In this document: in pieces, positions 52,025 to 62,875 of the stretch
Numbering within the stretch: the stretch's first letter is position 1
Layout: each line of letters begins with the position of its first letter
Assembly: GCA_030323885.1 (NCBI GenBank)
Contig: CM059189.1
Coordinates: 44,142,634 to 44,206,633, forward strand
Direction of reading: 5' to 3'
DNA from: Branchipolynoe longqiensis
Lineage: Eukaryota; Annelida; Polychaeta; Phyllodocida; Polynoidae
DNA length: 64,000 bases
Program-made: the position numbers and the translations under genes
Notes under the pieces: model-generated
The model's database searches: none
Seen by the model: the letters and a program-made list of their open reading frames with translations, nothing else
What the model was told of the DNA's origin: nothing

Positions 52025-53065
52025 ATACCAGCTTCAAAAGCACCCGCACACGTCCGGTATGTGTTAACTATTCATGACCTTTCCTCTTAATGTTTCAACA
52101 ACTCCGCCCATTGACTTAGCATTTTACAGGGAGCTAAGCATGGCTATTATTGGTTAAGCCCTGGAGCCTTTGAAAGATTCTATGTAATTGGCTGTAAATT
52201 GTCCAGAGGCATGAGTCCCCTTGAAAATCTGACCAGGAGCTCTCCTTGGGTGACCTAGATCCTGCTAAACCAGCAAACAAAGCACTACCAAGAACCCCCA
52301 TGCTACGGGCTGAAAATTCCCCCGAGAGGACTATTAAGCACTTATTGCCAGATATGGGATTTAAGGCCCGACAAACTATGATTAGTGTTGTTTGAGGACA
52401 GCAAAGGTACGGTTGATATGCATTGCAGAGGTGTGAGGACCTCAAGCCGCATATCCACTGAGGCGAACGCGCATTTGTGAAATGTCGTTAACTTTATGCT
52501 TTACGGAGTAGAAACCTAAAACTGTAATGTATTTTAGACTATAGCTGCAGGGGGCTCGCTAGATAACAGATTCACCCGGTACTTGTAGTACACAGGTGAA
52601 CGACAACATAGTCTAAATGCGGGCGAAAATAGCTTTAGTATTGAACAGGAAGTGGAATCTCTGGTTACAGTATTAAATGGCTACTTATACCGGCACACAG
52701 GTGGTGAAATGGGAGAGAATGCAAAAAGACAAGATGGCAGCCATAGAACGCCATCGATTTCACCTTTAAATTCTATTAAACTATATGTTTTATTATATTT
52801 GTCAACTCAAAGGTAGCGGGGAAATATGAAGACATATGGAAAGAATAATTGTTGCTTCTTAGATTGTGAAATTAGGCTCGTATTTCATTTCCCTGCTTTT
52901 TCGACAGCTTTTATATAGGGTTGGTTTTCACCCGTGTACTGCAAGTACGGGGTGAATCATAAGTTTACTTATTCAGTAAGCCCATCATCCATTGCAGCAA
53001 CTTATACATACTGCCTATAAGTTCCCACCAGCTTTACCGATTCCCACCATACCTTTCCCACCAGC
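52025..53065. other. Low-repeat DNA, no supported gene
   Basis: The longest stretch free of recognised repeat families. Two 30-bp imperfect palindromes of the same sequence family (TTCACCC...GTACT...GGTGAA) lie at about 52573-52602 and 52928-52957. A minus frame of 103 codons at 52134-52445 has no recognisable domain. Confidence 0.45.
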
Positions 53066-53078
53066 TCTACCGATTACC

Positions 53079-53416
53079 CGACCAGACGGGATGGCCGAAT
53101 GAGTTAGAGCGTCCGTCTCCCGTGCTGGTAGATCGTGGGTTCGAGTCCCGGTCGAGTCAAACCAATGACTTTAAAATTGATACTTGTCGCTTCCTAGCCA
53201 GGCGCTCGGCATTATTAGGATAGGGCAAGGACTGGTGTGCTAAGTGTCAGGATAATGTGACTGAGTGGGATACCAGGTCATGGTGCCGGCGGCCTGGTTT
53301 CCCAGTGGGACAGCACTATAAAGTCGCCATGAGTGCGCACTGTCACAAGTCGGTACCCGTCCTGATATGACCTTAGATGTTGCTAGGACGTAAAACAACA
53401 ACAAACAAACAAACAA
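53079..53416 (+). mobile_element. SINE-A, young copy with a 10-bp duplication
   Basis: Nearly identical to 43617-43949. Duplication ACCGATTACC at 53069-53078 and 53417-53426. Box A/B-bearing head intact. Confidence 0.95.
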
Positions 53417-53459
53417 ACCGATTACCTCCATCCCTTTCCTGAATCTGAATACTGGGGAT

Positions 53460-53738
53460 ACCACTAAATCGATCATATCGAAACACGGGAGGTGGTAATA
53501 TTGCACTAGGGTCAGTCAGCCATCACTTGCATCGAACCCAGGAGGTCGCTGGTAATTGCAATGGATATCACCATAGAGAATATGAAAACAGGATCATATA
53601 GGCATTTGACAATAAGCCTTTCTTGCCCGATATCGGGACAGGTCTTTGGGGCTGCTATCTGGCTCCAGGTAGCTTCAATCAACACATTCACATTCCAACA
53701 AGCACGAGGCCTTACTCACCTTTATTAAATCTATTTGA
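53460..53738. other. No recognised feature
   Basis: Non-coding DNA before the 53.74 kb hairpin. Confidence 0.4.
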
Positions 53739-53807
53739 AGAGCTCTTCTCCAAAATGCGATAAGTGCCAATCCAATTGGCGCTTATTGCGTTTTGGAAAA
53801 GAGCTCT
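53739..53807. repeat. 33-bp hairpin
   Basis: Arms 53739-53771 and 53775-53807 pair at about 30 of 33 positions with a 3-nt loop (CCA). Each arm contains AGAGCTCTT and CCAAAA. Confidence 0.9.
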
Positions 53808-54109
53808 TTACTTGCAGTTAACAAATCTCAACACTCAAAATCTCAAATATAATATGAGACTAGCTCTTCTTTTGTTAACGCATTTACACATTTACACAAG
53901 ATAACTTCCATCTTCCATCAGACCAAGTAGCTCACTAGGCTGTATGTAATTGACTATCAGCACTGATAATGTCATATCAGAAGGGCAACATTTCCCAATA
54001 GTCACACATCACAGTTGTACCAGCAAAGTGTTTTAATTCAATCAACATGGTTGTTGAATTACTAGTAAAATGTTGTTTTGAAGGGTTCAATCCCCTACCG
54101 CCCCTGCAA

Positions 54110-54403
54110 TGCAGATCCCTACTCCACCCTTCTTCTTACACAGTCACCCTTACAACCCCCACCCACTCTCTACAGCCCCCACCCCCACCCCTACACACAC
54201 CTCCCTCCTCTCACCCCTCTCTACCCTCCTGAAGACTCACCGTCATGCTGGATTAAGGTCAACGATGATCCAAAGAAATGTGAAACTCTCCTATACACAC
54301 AGCCAAGCCTTTCTCACCCTCACCCCTCCCCTTCACAAAACCGCACCCACCTCCAACCTCCCCAACACACACACACACTCACTCACACACACACTCACAC
54401 TTA

Positions 54404-54436
<33 letters not shown>
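54110..54436. repeat. C/A-rich tract
   Basis: CCCCCAC and CACACA units. Pro/His/Thr frames are artefacts. Confidence 0.85.
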
Positions 54437-54755
54437 CTGGCGTGGTAGCCTAATCGGTAGAGCGCTGGCCTCGCGTGCGGAAGGACGGGAGTTCGGTTAC
54501 CAGTCGAGTCAAACCAAAGACTTTAAAATTGACAATTGTCGCTTCCTAGCCTGGCGCTCAGCATTAATAGGATAGGGCTAGGACTGATTAGCTCAGTGTC
54601 AGGATACTGTGACTGAGTGGGGTATCGGGTCATGGTGCCGGTGGCCCGATTTCGCACTGGGGCAGCACTGTAACGTCACCATGAGTGCGCACTGTCACAA
54701 GTTGGTACCCATCCTGATATGACCCTAGATGTTTCTAGGACGTAAAACAACAAGA
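54437..54755 (+). mobile_element. SINE-A, full length
   Basis: First-type head (GCGTGGTAGCCTAATCGGTA, box B GAGTTCGGTTACC), then body and tail with minor substitutions. Confidence 0.9.
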
Positions 54756-54944
54756 AACACCCACACGCACTCACCTACACATGCCTAAATAAATACCTGC
54801 CATGCGTGACTGTCCTACTCACATTTAATAGCGTAATTTCTCTAATCCCACGTGCCATACATAATTCGACCCAACCAGTCAGTGAGCCGCCATCACATAA
54901 CTGCGGACTGCAGGACACCAATGACCACTCATCACACGCCTCGG

Positions 54945-55210
54945 CAGGCCATTAAACAGGCACCCATGCACAAGTACAGTTAACACATTCTTCATTATTA
55001 AATATCTAACCAAATTAAATTATTAATTTAAACATTTCTCAAGCCATTAAACAGGCACCCATGCACAATTACAGCTAACACATTCTTCTGTATTAAATAT
55101 CTAACCAAATAAAATGATTAATTTAAACATTTGTCACCATTAAACAGGCACCCATGCAAAATTACAGTTAACACATTCTTCTGTATTAAATATCTAACAA
55201 AATTAAATTA
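54945..55210. repeat. ~94-bp tandem repeat, 3 units
   Basis: CATTAAACAGGCACCCATGC, ACAGTTAACACATTCTTC and AAATATCTAACCAAAT recur at starts near 54950, 55045 and 55138. Confidence 0.9.
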
Positions 55211-55214
55211 TTAG

Positions 55215-55798
55215 TATTGTTACTAGTAGTAGTATTGCTATTATTCACTCACTCTTCACCCACTCTTTCATGAAATGAGACGAGGCGATGTAAAATGAGG
55301 TGAGGCGAGCGAGGCGAGATGAGATTTAAAAAGGCAAACTAAATTTCCCATGATTATCTAGCAGTTCTAAATAAAGCCAGTGAGGGGTATGTCCATTTTG
55401 TCTTTTTCATGGACAATTATGGAAATCAGCGAAAACACGCAGATCTGTCAGCCTCCATCCCTGATTACAAAGGTAGGTCACTAACAAGGTGCACTTAGCC
55501 CACACCAGGCAGGCTACAGACCACCAGGGCAGTGTTAAACACTGCTCTACAATTATAACAGCCATGATCAGCCCCCCAGCCCCCCCCCCCCCCCCCCATC
55601 CGTCACGCAGCCCCCAAACACGGCCGGCTACGTGACGCGGGCCTTCAGCCAGCACGACGAGTGCATGCCGGGAAACGAGCCCCCCCCCCCCCCCGGCACA
55701 TGGCATTCCTTAATAAAAGTAATTTATATTTTGGGGTATTTAAGAACAATTTTCCATGAGTTTGTTTTTGTCAGTGACAATTGTGTAGCGCAATATTA
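55215..55798. other. No supported gene; two C runs
   Basis: C runs at about 55583-55597 and 55681-55694 flank a CpG-richer patch (55605-55675). A minus frame of 99 codons spans the runs and is unconvincing. Confidence 0.4.
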
Positions 55799-56110
55799 TT
55801 AAGGTTTGCATAGTCCGATGGTTTTGAGCTTCGGTTATTTTCTGAGATAAATATATTAGGCTGATCGTTATAATCTACCTTACTTTTAGTTTGAAGTAAC
55901 TTTTATTTTAAATGACTAACTTTTTAGATATTTGAATTGCAAGCATCCCTGACACCATAAGCTTCTGCAGTAACAGGTTTGATTAAATCGCTTCAGTATT
56001 CGCTTTGATGTGGTGACAAATGTTTAATATCCGTATCTAAGTTAGATATGTAGAATCAAATCTAGATAATTGCCTTGGATTTGTTTTCATCAGACTATGC
56101 AGCTTTAATA
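55799..56110 (+). mobile_element. MITE-T
   Basis: TTAAGGTTTGCATAGTCCGAT-type left end (one extra base) and ATCAGACTATGCAGCTTTAA right end. Confidence 0.85.
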
Positions 56111-56264
56111 TGTGATGGGGGGGGGGGGGAGAGGATGAAATTAAATTGTTTTTATTTCAACTCACGGAGATTTCATTTACAGTGTTTTCATTGTGTTTGG
56201 GTTTATTGTGGGATTTATTTTTAAGGAACGAGGCCTATATTTGTTTTCTGACCATTTCCTCCCA

Positions 56265-56268
56265 TTAC

Positions 56269-56302
<34 letters not shown>

Positions 56303-56325
56303 ATTAATAATAATAATAATTAATA
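56265..56325. repeat. (ATT)n / (AAT)n pair
   Basis: ATT units followed by complementary AAT units, able to fold back. Confidence 0.9.
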
Positions 56326-56457
56326 CCAGCATAGGCATGAGGCATGACTTTTTCCAACTTTTCTGTACAGGTACAATAATTTGATTAAAGGACATCGATA
56401 TAAAATGATTGCTTTGATAATGATGTCAATCACAATGATGATTTATAAGCTGATTGT

Positions 56458-56768
56458 TTGAGCTTTAACGTCCTGGCAACATGTAAAGTCATATCAGGAC
56501 GGACACCGACTTGTGACAGTGCACACTCATGATGACTTTATAGTCCCGCTGCACTTGAAGATCAGGCTGCCGGCACCCATGACCCGATTTCCCACTCAGT
56601 CACATTATCCTGACACTAAGCTAACCAGTCCTTGCCCTATCCTAGTAATGTTCAATGCCAGGCTAGGTAGCGACAAGCATTAATTTGATAAATCATTAGT
56701 TTGACTCGACCGGGATTCGAACTCACGACGGGAAGCCTGAGCTCTTACTGATTAGGCCACCGTGCCCA
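56458..56768 (-). mobile_element. SINE-A
   Basis: Tail AACGTCCTGGCAACATGTAA, body, and first-type head (complement of CGGTGGCCTAATCAGTAAGA). Confidence 0.9.
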
Positions 56769-56871
56769 GTGAGATGATGATGACGATAATGATGATGATA
56801 TATTATGTCATGGCTATCGCTCATTCATTTTTATTCACGTTTTTTTTTCTTTGTTTTCTTTTTGAGCAAAA

Positions 56872-56885
56872 AACAAGATGGCGGC
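56872..56885 (+). promoter_or_regulatory. YY1-type motif over an ATG
   Basis: AACAAGATGGCGGC contains AAGATGGCGGC, the high-affinity YY1 core. In animal promoters this motif often lies just downstream of the transcription start and can include the start codon. It opens a CpG-rich patch to about 57030. Confidence 0.5.
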
Positions 56886-56909
56886 GAACACGGCGGCGGG
56901 CTCTTTGAA
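56878..56909 (+). CDS. Candidate first coding micro-exon (partial)
   Basis: ATG at 56878 opens a frame of ten full codons (Met-Ala-Ala-Asn-Thr-Ala-Ala-Gly-Ser-Leu). The possible donor GAA|GTGAGG lies at 56909/56910, two bases into the next codon. Without splicing the frame stops at TGA 56911-56913. Support is contextual only: YY1 motif, CpG enrichment and a near-consensus donor. The 59-bp array would then lie in intron 1. It may be nothing more than a GC-rich patch. Confidence 0.3.
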
Positions 56910-57024
56910 GTGAGGCCGGGGCGCGGTGTGACACGGTGTCAGGGCAGGCTGCAGTCGTCACGTGACCATGTAGCGACCGGACGACACGCTCAGCCACACG
57001 GCCAACACGCATAGTCGGCCGTGG

Positions 57025-58915
57025 AAGCATCCCGACACTCTCCACCCCGAGAACTAGTGGCTGTCTACAGTAGTCGCTCCAAGCAACATCCTGACACTCT
57101 CCACCCCGAGAACTAGCCTCTGGCTACAATAGTCGCTCCAAGCAGCATATGGGCACTCTCCACCCCGAGAACTAGCGTCTGGCTACAGTAGTCGCTCCAA
57201 GCGGCATCTGGGCACTCTCCACCCTGAGAACTAGCGCATGGCTACACTAGTCACTCCAAGCGGCATCCGGACACTCTCCACCCCGAGAACTAGCGTCTGG
57301 CTACAGTAGTTGCTCCAAGCAGCATCTGGACACTCTTCACCCCGAGAACTAGCGTCTGGCTACAATAGTCGCTCCAAGCAGCATCTGGACACTCTTCACC
57401 CAGAGAACTAGCATCTGGCTACTGTAGTTGTTCCAAGCAACATCCCGACACTCTCCACCCCGAGAACTAGCATCTGGCTACAGTAGTCGCCCCAAGCAGT
57501 ATCTGGACACACTTCACCCCGAGAACTAGCGTCTGGCTACAATAGTCGCTCCAAGCAGCATCTGGACACTCTCCACCCGAGAACTAGCGTCTGGCTACAG
57601 TAGTCGCTCCAAGCCGCATCTGGACACTCTCCACCCCGAGAACTAGCGTCTGGCTACAGTAGTCGCTCCAAGCAACATCCCGACACTCTCCACCCCGAGA
57701 ACTAGCGTCTGGCTACAGTAGTCGCTCCAAGCAGCATCTGGACACTCTCCACCCGAGAACTAGTGCCTGGCTACAGTAGTCGCTCCAAGCAACATCCCGA
57801 CACTCTCCACCTCGAGAACTAGCATCTGGCTACAGTAGTCGCTCCAAGCAGCATCCGGACACTCTCCACCCCGAGAACTAGCGTCTGGCTACAGTAGTCG
57901 CCCCAAGCAGTATCTGGACACTCTTCACACCGAGAACTAGCGTCTGGCTACAATAGTCGCTCCAAGCAGCATCTGGACACTCTCCACCCGAGAACTAGCG
58001 TCTGGATACAGTAGTCCCTCCAAGCAGCATCTGGACACTCTCCACCCCGAGAACTAGCGTCTGGCTACAATAGTCGCTCCAAGCAGCATCTGGACACTCT
58101 CCACCCGAGAACTAGCGTCTGGCTACAGTAGTCGCTCAAAGCAGCATCTGGACACTCTCCACCCGAGAACTAGTGCCTGGCTACAGTAGTCGCTCCAAGC
58201 AAAATCCCGACACTCTCCACCCTGAGAACTAGTGTCTGGCTACAGTAGTCGCCCCAAGCAGCATCTGGACACTCTCCACCCCGAGAACTAGCCTCTGGCT
58301 ACAGTAGTCGATCCAAGCAGTATCTGGACACTCTCCACCCCGAGAACTATCATCTGTCTACAGTAGTCCCTCCAAGCAGCATTCGGACACTCTCCACCCC
58401 GAGAACTAGCGTCTGGCTACAATAGTCGCTCCAAGCAGCATCTGGACACTCTCCACCCGATAACTAGCGTCTGGCTACAGTAGTCGCTCCAAGCACCATC
58501 TGGACACTCTCCACCCGAGAACTAGCGTCTGTATACAGTAGTCACTCCAAGCAGCATCTGGACACTCTCCACCCCGATAACTAGCGTACAGTAGTCGGTC
58601 CAAGCGGCATCATGACACTCTCCACCCTGAGAACTAGCGTCTGGCTATAGTAGTCGCTCCAAGCAGTGTCTGGACACTCTCCACCCCGAGAACTAGTGTC
58701 TGGCTACAGTAGTCACTCCAAGCGGCATCCGGACACTCTCCACCCTGGGAACTACCATCTGGCAACAGTAGCCGCTCCAAGCATCATCTGGACACTCTCC
58801 ACCCTGAGAACTAGCGTCTCTCTACAGTAGTCCCTCCAAGCAGCAACCGGACACTCTCCACCCCGAGAACTAGCGTCTGGCTACAGTAGTCGGTCCAAGC
58901 AGCATCTGGACACTC

Positions 58916-58950
<35 letters not shown>

Positions 58951-58985
58951 AGAACTAGTGTCTGGCTACAGTAGTCGCTCCAACT
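57025..58985. repeat. 59-bp minisatellite, ~33 units
   Basis: Unit: GACACTCTCCACCCCGAGAA, CTAGCGTCTGGCTACAGTAG, TCGCTCCAAGCAGCATCTG. Units are 85-98% alike, several lack one C (CACCCGAG), and some alternate CAACATCCCGACA with CAGCATCTGGACA. Near the end, at about 58917-58949, one unit carries a run of about 33 C. Confidence 0.95.
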
Positions 58986-59004
58986 TCCAAGCAGAAGCAG
59001 CGGA

Positions 59005-59190
59005 GTGGGTGAGTTTTTGGGTGAGTGAGTGGTGAGTAAGTTGTGAGTGAGTGGCGAGTGATGCGTGAGTGAGCGGTGAGTGAGTGAGTGGTGAGTGAGT
59101 TAGTGTGAGAGAATGAGTGAGTGTGTTAGTGTGTGACTGAATGATGAGTGAATAATGAGTAAATAATGAGTGAATGATGAGTGAGTTTCA
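59005..59190. repeat. GAGTG-type degenerate repeat
   Basis: GTGAGTGAGTGG and AATGATGAGTG units. Confidence 0.85.
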
Positions 59191-59242
59191 GTTAGTGCTA
59201 AGGAAGTGGGCGAGCTTGGATCGAGTGAGTGATTTATTGAGT

Positions 59243-59562
59243 TTGTTTGTTGTTGCTTTACATCCTAGCAACATCAAAGGTCATATCAGGATGGGTACCG
59301 ACTCATTACAGTGTGCGCTCATGTTGACTTCTTAGTCCACTAGGAGACCAGGCCGCTTGCACCATGACCCGATATCCAACTCAGGCACGCTATCCTGATA
59401 CTGTGCTAACCAGTCCTTGTCCAATCTTATTAATGTTGTATGCCAGACTAGGTAGTGACAATTATCAATTCTAGAAGTCATTTGTTTGACTCGGCACGGA
59501 TTCAAACGCCCGACCTTCCGGACGGGAAGCCTGCGCTTTACCGATTCGGCCACCGCGCCCTG
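59243..59562 (-). mobile_element. SINE-A
   Basis: Tail TTACATCCTAGCAACATCAA, diverged body, first-type head (complement of GCGGTGGCCGAATCGGTAAA). Followed by (GATT)n and (GAGC)n. Confidence 0.85.
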
Positions 59563-59664
59563 TGATTGATTGATTGATTGAGTGAGTGAGCGAGCGAGGG
59601 AGCGAGCGAGCAAGTGACACATGAGTGAGCCTGATCGAATTTGTAGGGGCACTTTGCATACTTT

Positions 59665-59945
59665 AGCTAGGAACCCTGGTCGAGTCAAACCAATGACATA
59701 AAAATTTATACTTGTCGCTTCCTAGCCAGGCGCTCAGCATTATTAGGATAGGGCCAGGACTGGTTGGCTCAGTGTCAGGATAATGTGACTGAGTGGGATA
59801 TCAGGTCATGGTGCTGGTGGCCTGTTCTCACACTGGGGCAGCACTATAAAAGTCACCATGAGTGTGCACTGTCACAAGTCGGTACCCGTCCTGATATGAC
59901 CTTAGATGTTGTCAGAACGTAAAACTGCAACAACCAACCAACCTT
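59665..59945 (+). mobile_element. SINE-A, head truncated
   Basis: From GGTCGAGTCAAACCAATGAC through the body to CAACAACCAACCAACC. Confidence 0.9.
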
Positions 59946-60119
59946 ATCTAGGTGTCTATCTAACATATGTCTGTCTCTCTAGGCTAAAGAGACTTTCCCC
60001 CCATTCACTTCTGCTCACATGTGGTGAAACACGATGGGGATACATGTGTTCCAAGTGACTGCTCGCTGGTTTCTGGTGAGCTTACACACCTAGAAGTGGA
60101 ATGGTTGTCCCTTCCAACA

Positions 60120-60575
60120 CTACAAGCTCATTCATCATCATCATCATCATGCTGTCGGTCGCAGTGCGACAAAGACTGCTTTTATTTCTTAACCGTGCTA
60201 TTTTGTGTGGTTGTGCATTTCATAAAAGCTGCTTGCAAAGTGTTGAAATGCAGCTGGCTTTTGAAAGTTACTAGCAGCACTCTCTCGGGGAGCAAATAAA
60301 GGTCTCACACCGGCAAATACACGTCAAGCCAAGCGCAAACTATTTGTCCTTGCAGTGGCTGGTCGGGAGATGTTGGGAGTTCCATTCATCACTGCTCTTA
60401 ATGCTGCCATGGAAGCATGGTTTTCTGTTAGGGTTTGCGCCCTTAGCCTTTGGTTCTATCAAGTTCCAGTACACCACAAGGCAGTGGTTTATAACTTTAC
60501 ACGGTAGGGCCGTCAAACTCCCTGAGGTATTTTAGCAGGTAGGTCCTGCAATACCCGTATACCCAAGTTCATTAG
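60120..60575 (-). repeat. Repeat R, copy 2
   Basis: Counterpart of 11115-11530, including the (ATC)n start and CTCTCGGGGAGCAAATA. It has an extra TTTTAGCAGGTAGGTCC at the far end. Confidence 0.7.
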
Positions 60576-61007
60576 CGAAAGCTATACAGTCCTACAGGGT
60601 TCATACCCATTTTGACATATCAAATTCCTGGACTTTCCAGGACTTTCAGTTTCCAGGACCTTTCAGTGCAAAATTCCAGGAAAGTCAAAGTTTCTGTTTT
60701 CTCTATGCCAAGCAGCATTCACACCGATCAGTCCATTGAGCGATCATTCACTTGCCACATTCACATTCGCATCAGAACACGCAGATACATGCTTTTATAT
60801 TTTTTGTCGTATTCGCATTCACACTCGCATACTGCAGACCACGTACATGGAATCTTAGCTTTAGACAACTCAAGAGGAATTCAGGGAAATGAAAATGTTT
60901 GAAAATTCCAGGCTAACAATCGTGAATAAGAAAAGAAAATGTCTGGCACTTAGTTTTGAGAACAGTTAAGCCAGTTACCAAGAATAACAAGGTATGAGTT
61001 TGCTTGT
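60576..61007. other. No supported gene
   Basis: Contains CACATTCGCATC and CATTCGCATTCACACTCGCA motifs near 60765 and 60820, similar to FB copy i and possibly a decayed relative. Confidence 0.4.
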
Positions 61008-61345
61008 TTGTTGTTGTTTTACGTCCTAGCAACATCTGAGGTCATATCAGGATGGGTACCGACTTGTGACAGTGCGCGCTCATGGCAACGTTATAGTGCT
61101 GCCCCACTGAGACACCAGGCTGCCAGCACCATTACCTGATTCATTCACATTATCCTGAAACTGAGCCAACCAATCCTTGCCCTATCTTAATAATGCCGAG
61201 CGCCAGGCTAGAAAGCAACAAGTATAAATTGTTATGCCATTGGTTTGACGCAACCAGGATTCAAACACACAAACTCATGGGTTCGGATGTCCCGATCTCC
61301 CAAAACAGGAGACGGACGCTCTACTCATTCGACTACCTGGTCTGG
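61008..61345 (-). mobile_element. SINE-A, full length
   Basis: Tail TTTTACGTCCTAGCAACATC, body, second-type head (complement of AGACCAGGTAGTCGAATGAG region). Confidence 0.9.
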
Positions 61346-61980
61346 TCAACAAGGTATGAGTGAGAGGGGGGGGGGGAGGGGGCAATCACAAACAACAGCT
61401 AGAATAGTGTTATACATGCTACCATAGATATATCTGCTAGAATAGTGTTATAAATATATACTAGCATCGTTATATCTGCTACAATAGTGGTATATGCTGT
61501 CATCCTGGCTTGTACTGGGATAATGACATTGGTTAGTACTGGCGCCACCTGTGGCACACACCAGTACTAACACATTGCTGACTGGTGTATAGCACTTGAG
61601 ACCCTCTCCCTGTCCACTGGCTAGGACCACCATTAGGTCAGTCTGGTATGATGGATGAGCATTATTATGTCATCAGCCTACAGCATTCTGACCTATTAAC
61701 ACCAGGGGGCCAGCTTCTATATATGCAGGTACACAGCTGTGTCCCTCTGAGATTGCTAATTGCTTAAACAATTTTTGTTAATATATGATGTACTTTTTGT
61801 TATTGTAAATAAGCCAAGTCTGAACATAGCTAATAACAATTCAGAACTATTCTCGGACCACCCAGGTTTTGCGTGTGTTGGGTGATCGGGGTGGGGGGAG
61901 GACACAATTAATAGTGTTTTATTCCATTGCCGAAAAAGTTAGTGCACTACCTGAAAACCCCAAGTTAGGCCCGTGAAGGC
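61346..61980. other. No supported gene
   Basis: A G run at 61367-61379, degenerate ATATCTGCTA(C/G)AATAGTGTTAT repeats at about 61428-61500, and an inverted pair GACATTGGTTAGTACTGGCG / CCAGTACTAACAC around 61526-61572. Confidence 0.4.
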
Positions 61981-61983
61981 TAA

Positions 61984-62650
61984 AGGTGGCATTCCTTACA
62001 CGCGTAATGCGAATGCCATCATTCCTTACACGCGTTATGCGTTATGCGTTATGCGTGTAGATACAGGGCTAAAGACTGGGAGCTACCCTTTGCTGGTGTA
62101 GTTACAGGGTTTAAATCTTCTACAACCGTCCTTCTCCCGGCTGTCCGTAATTATCAGTCGCCTCCTCCAGCCTTATATCAATGGACAAATGCGACTGATG
62201 CTTTTCTATTCGCACCACCTTGTCCCGGCTGTCCGTAATTATCAGTCGCCTCCTCCAGCCTTATATCAATGGACAAATGCGACTGATGCTTTTCTATTCG
62301 CACCACCTTGTCCCGGCTGTCCGTAATTATCAGTCGCCTCCTCCAGCCTTATATCAATGGACAAATGCGACTGATGCTTTTCTGTTCGCACCACCTTGTC
62401 CCGGCTGTCCGTAATTATCAGTCGCCTCCTCCAGCCTTATATCAATGGACAAATGCGACTGATGCTTTTCTATTCGCACCAGCTTGACGCATTACGCATT
62501 ACGCACCGATCGCTACATGGACCGATCGGGATAATGCATTCGCATTCGCATTCGCATTACGCGTGTAAGGAATGTAGCTCACAGGTTTCAAGGCGTTTCG
62601 ATTTTTTGTCGCATTCGCATTACGCATTACGCGTGTAAGGAATGCGACCT
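61984..62650. mobile_element. Fold-back MITE (FB copy i) carrying an 88-bp array
   Basis: Ends AGGTGGCATTCCTTACACGC and the complement of AGGTCGCATTCCTTACACGC, flanked by TAA at 61981-61983 and 62651-62653. Subterminal GCGTTATGCGTTATGCG and CATTCGCATTCGCATTACGC repeats pair across the element. Confidence 0.85.
62135..62486. repeat. 88-bp tandem repeat, four units
   Basis: TCCCGGCTGTCCGTAATTAT starts at 62135, 62223, 62311 and 62399, exactly 88 bp apart, with almost no differences. Because 88 is not a multiple of three, the open frames shift from unit to unit. Confidence 0.97.
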
Positions 62651-62679
62651 TAAGTCAAGTAATATCCAAATCACTATAT

Positions 62680-62765
62680 ATGTACTACATATACTATATC
62701 TACTACATATACTATATATGTACTACATATACTATATATACTACATATACTATATATACTACATT
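62680..62765. repeat. TACTATA-type repeat
   Basis: ACTACATATACTATATATGT units. Tyr/Ile frames are artefacts. Confidence 0.9.
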
Positions 62766-62807
62766 ATATCCTATTGGTTTCTCTATTAAAATCTATAAAT
62801 GCTCCAC

Positions 62808-62875
62808 AATTCGAACCCCAAACCTTCCACGTGGGAAGCCAGTGCTCTTACAGATTCTTCCACTGTGCCCGGCAA
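62808..62875 (-). mobile_element. SINE-A head fragment
   Basis: Complement of GCCGGGCACAGTGGAAGAAT and of the box B region GGTTTGGGGTTCGAATT. Confidence 0.65.

Noticed and set aside
41168..53161. Possible genuine tRNA genes (GATGGCCGAATGAGTTAGAG with GGTTCGAGTCC box B)
   Set aside because: Each is followed by the same SINE-A body and tail and flanked by target duplications, so they are SINE heads.
62044..62638. Repeated protein-like frames across the 88-bp array
   Set aside because: An 88-bp period shifts the frame in each unit, so no continuous repeat protein can be encoded.
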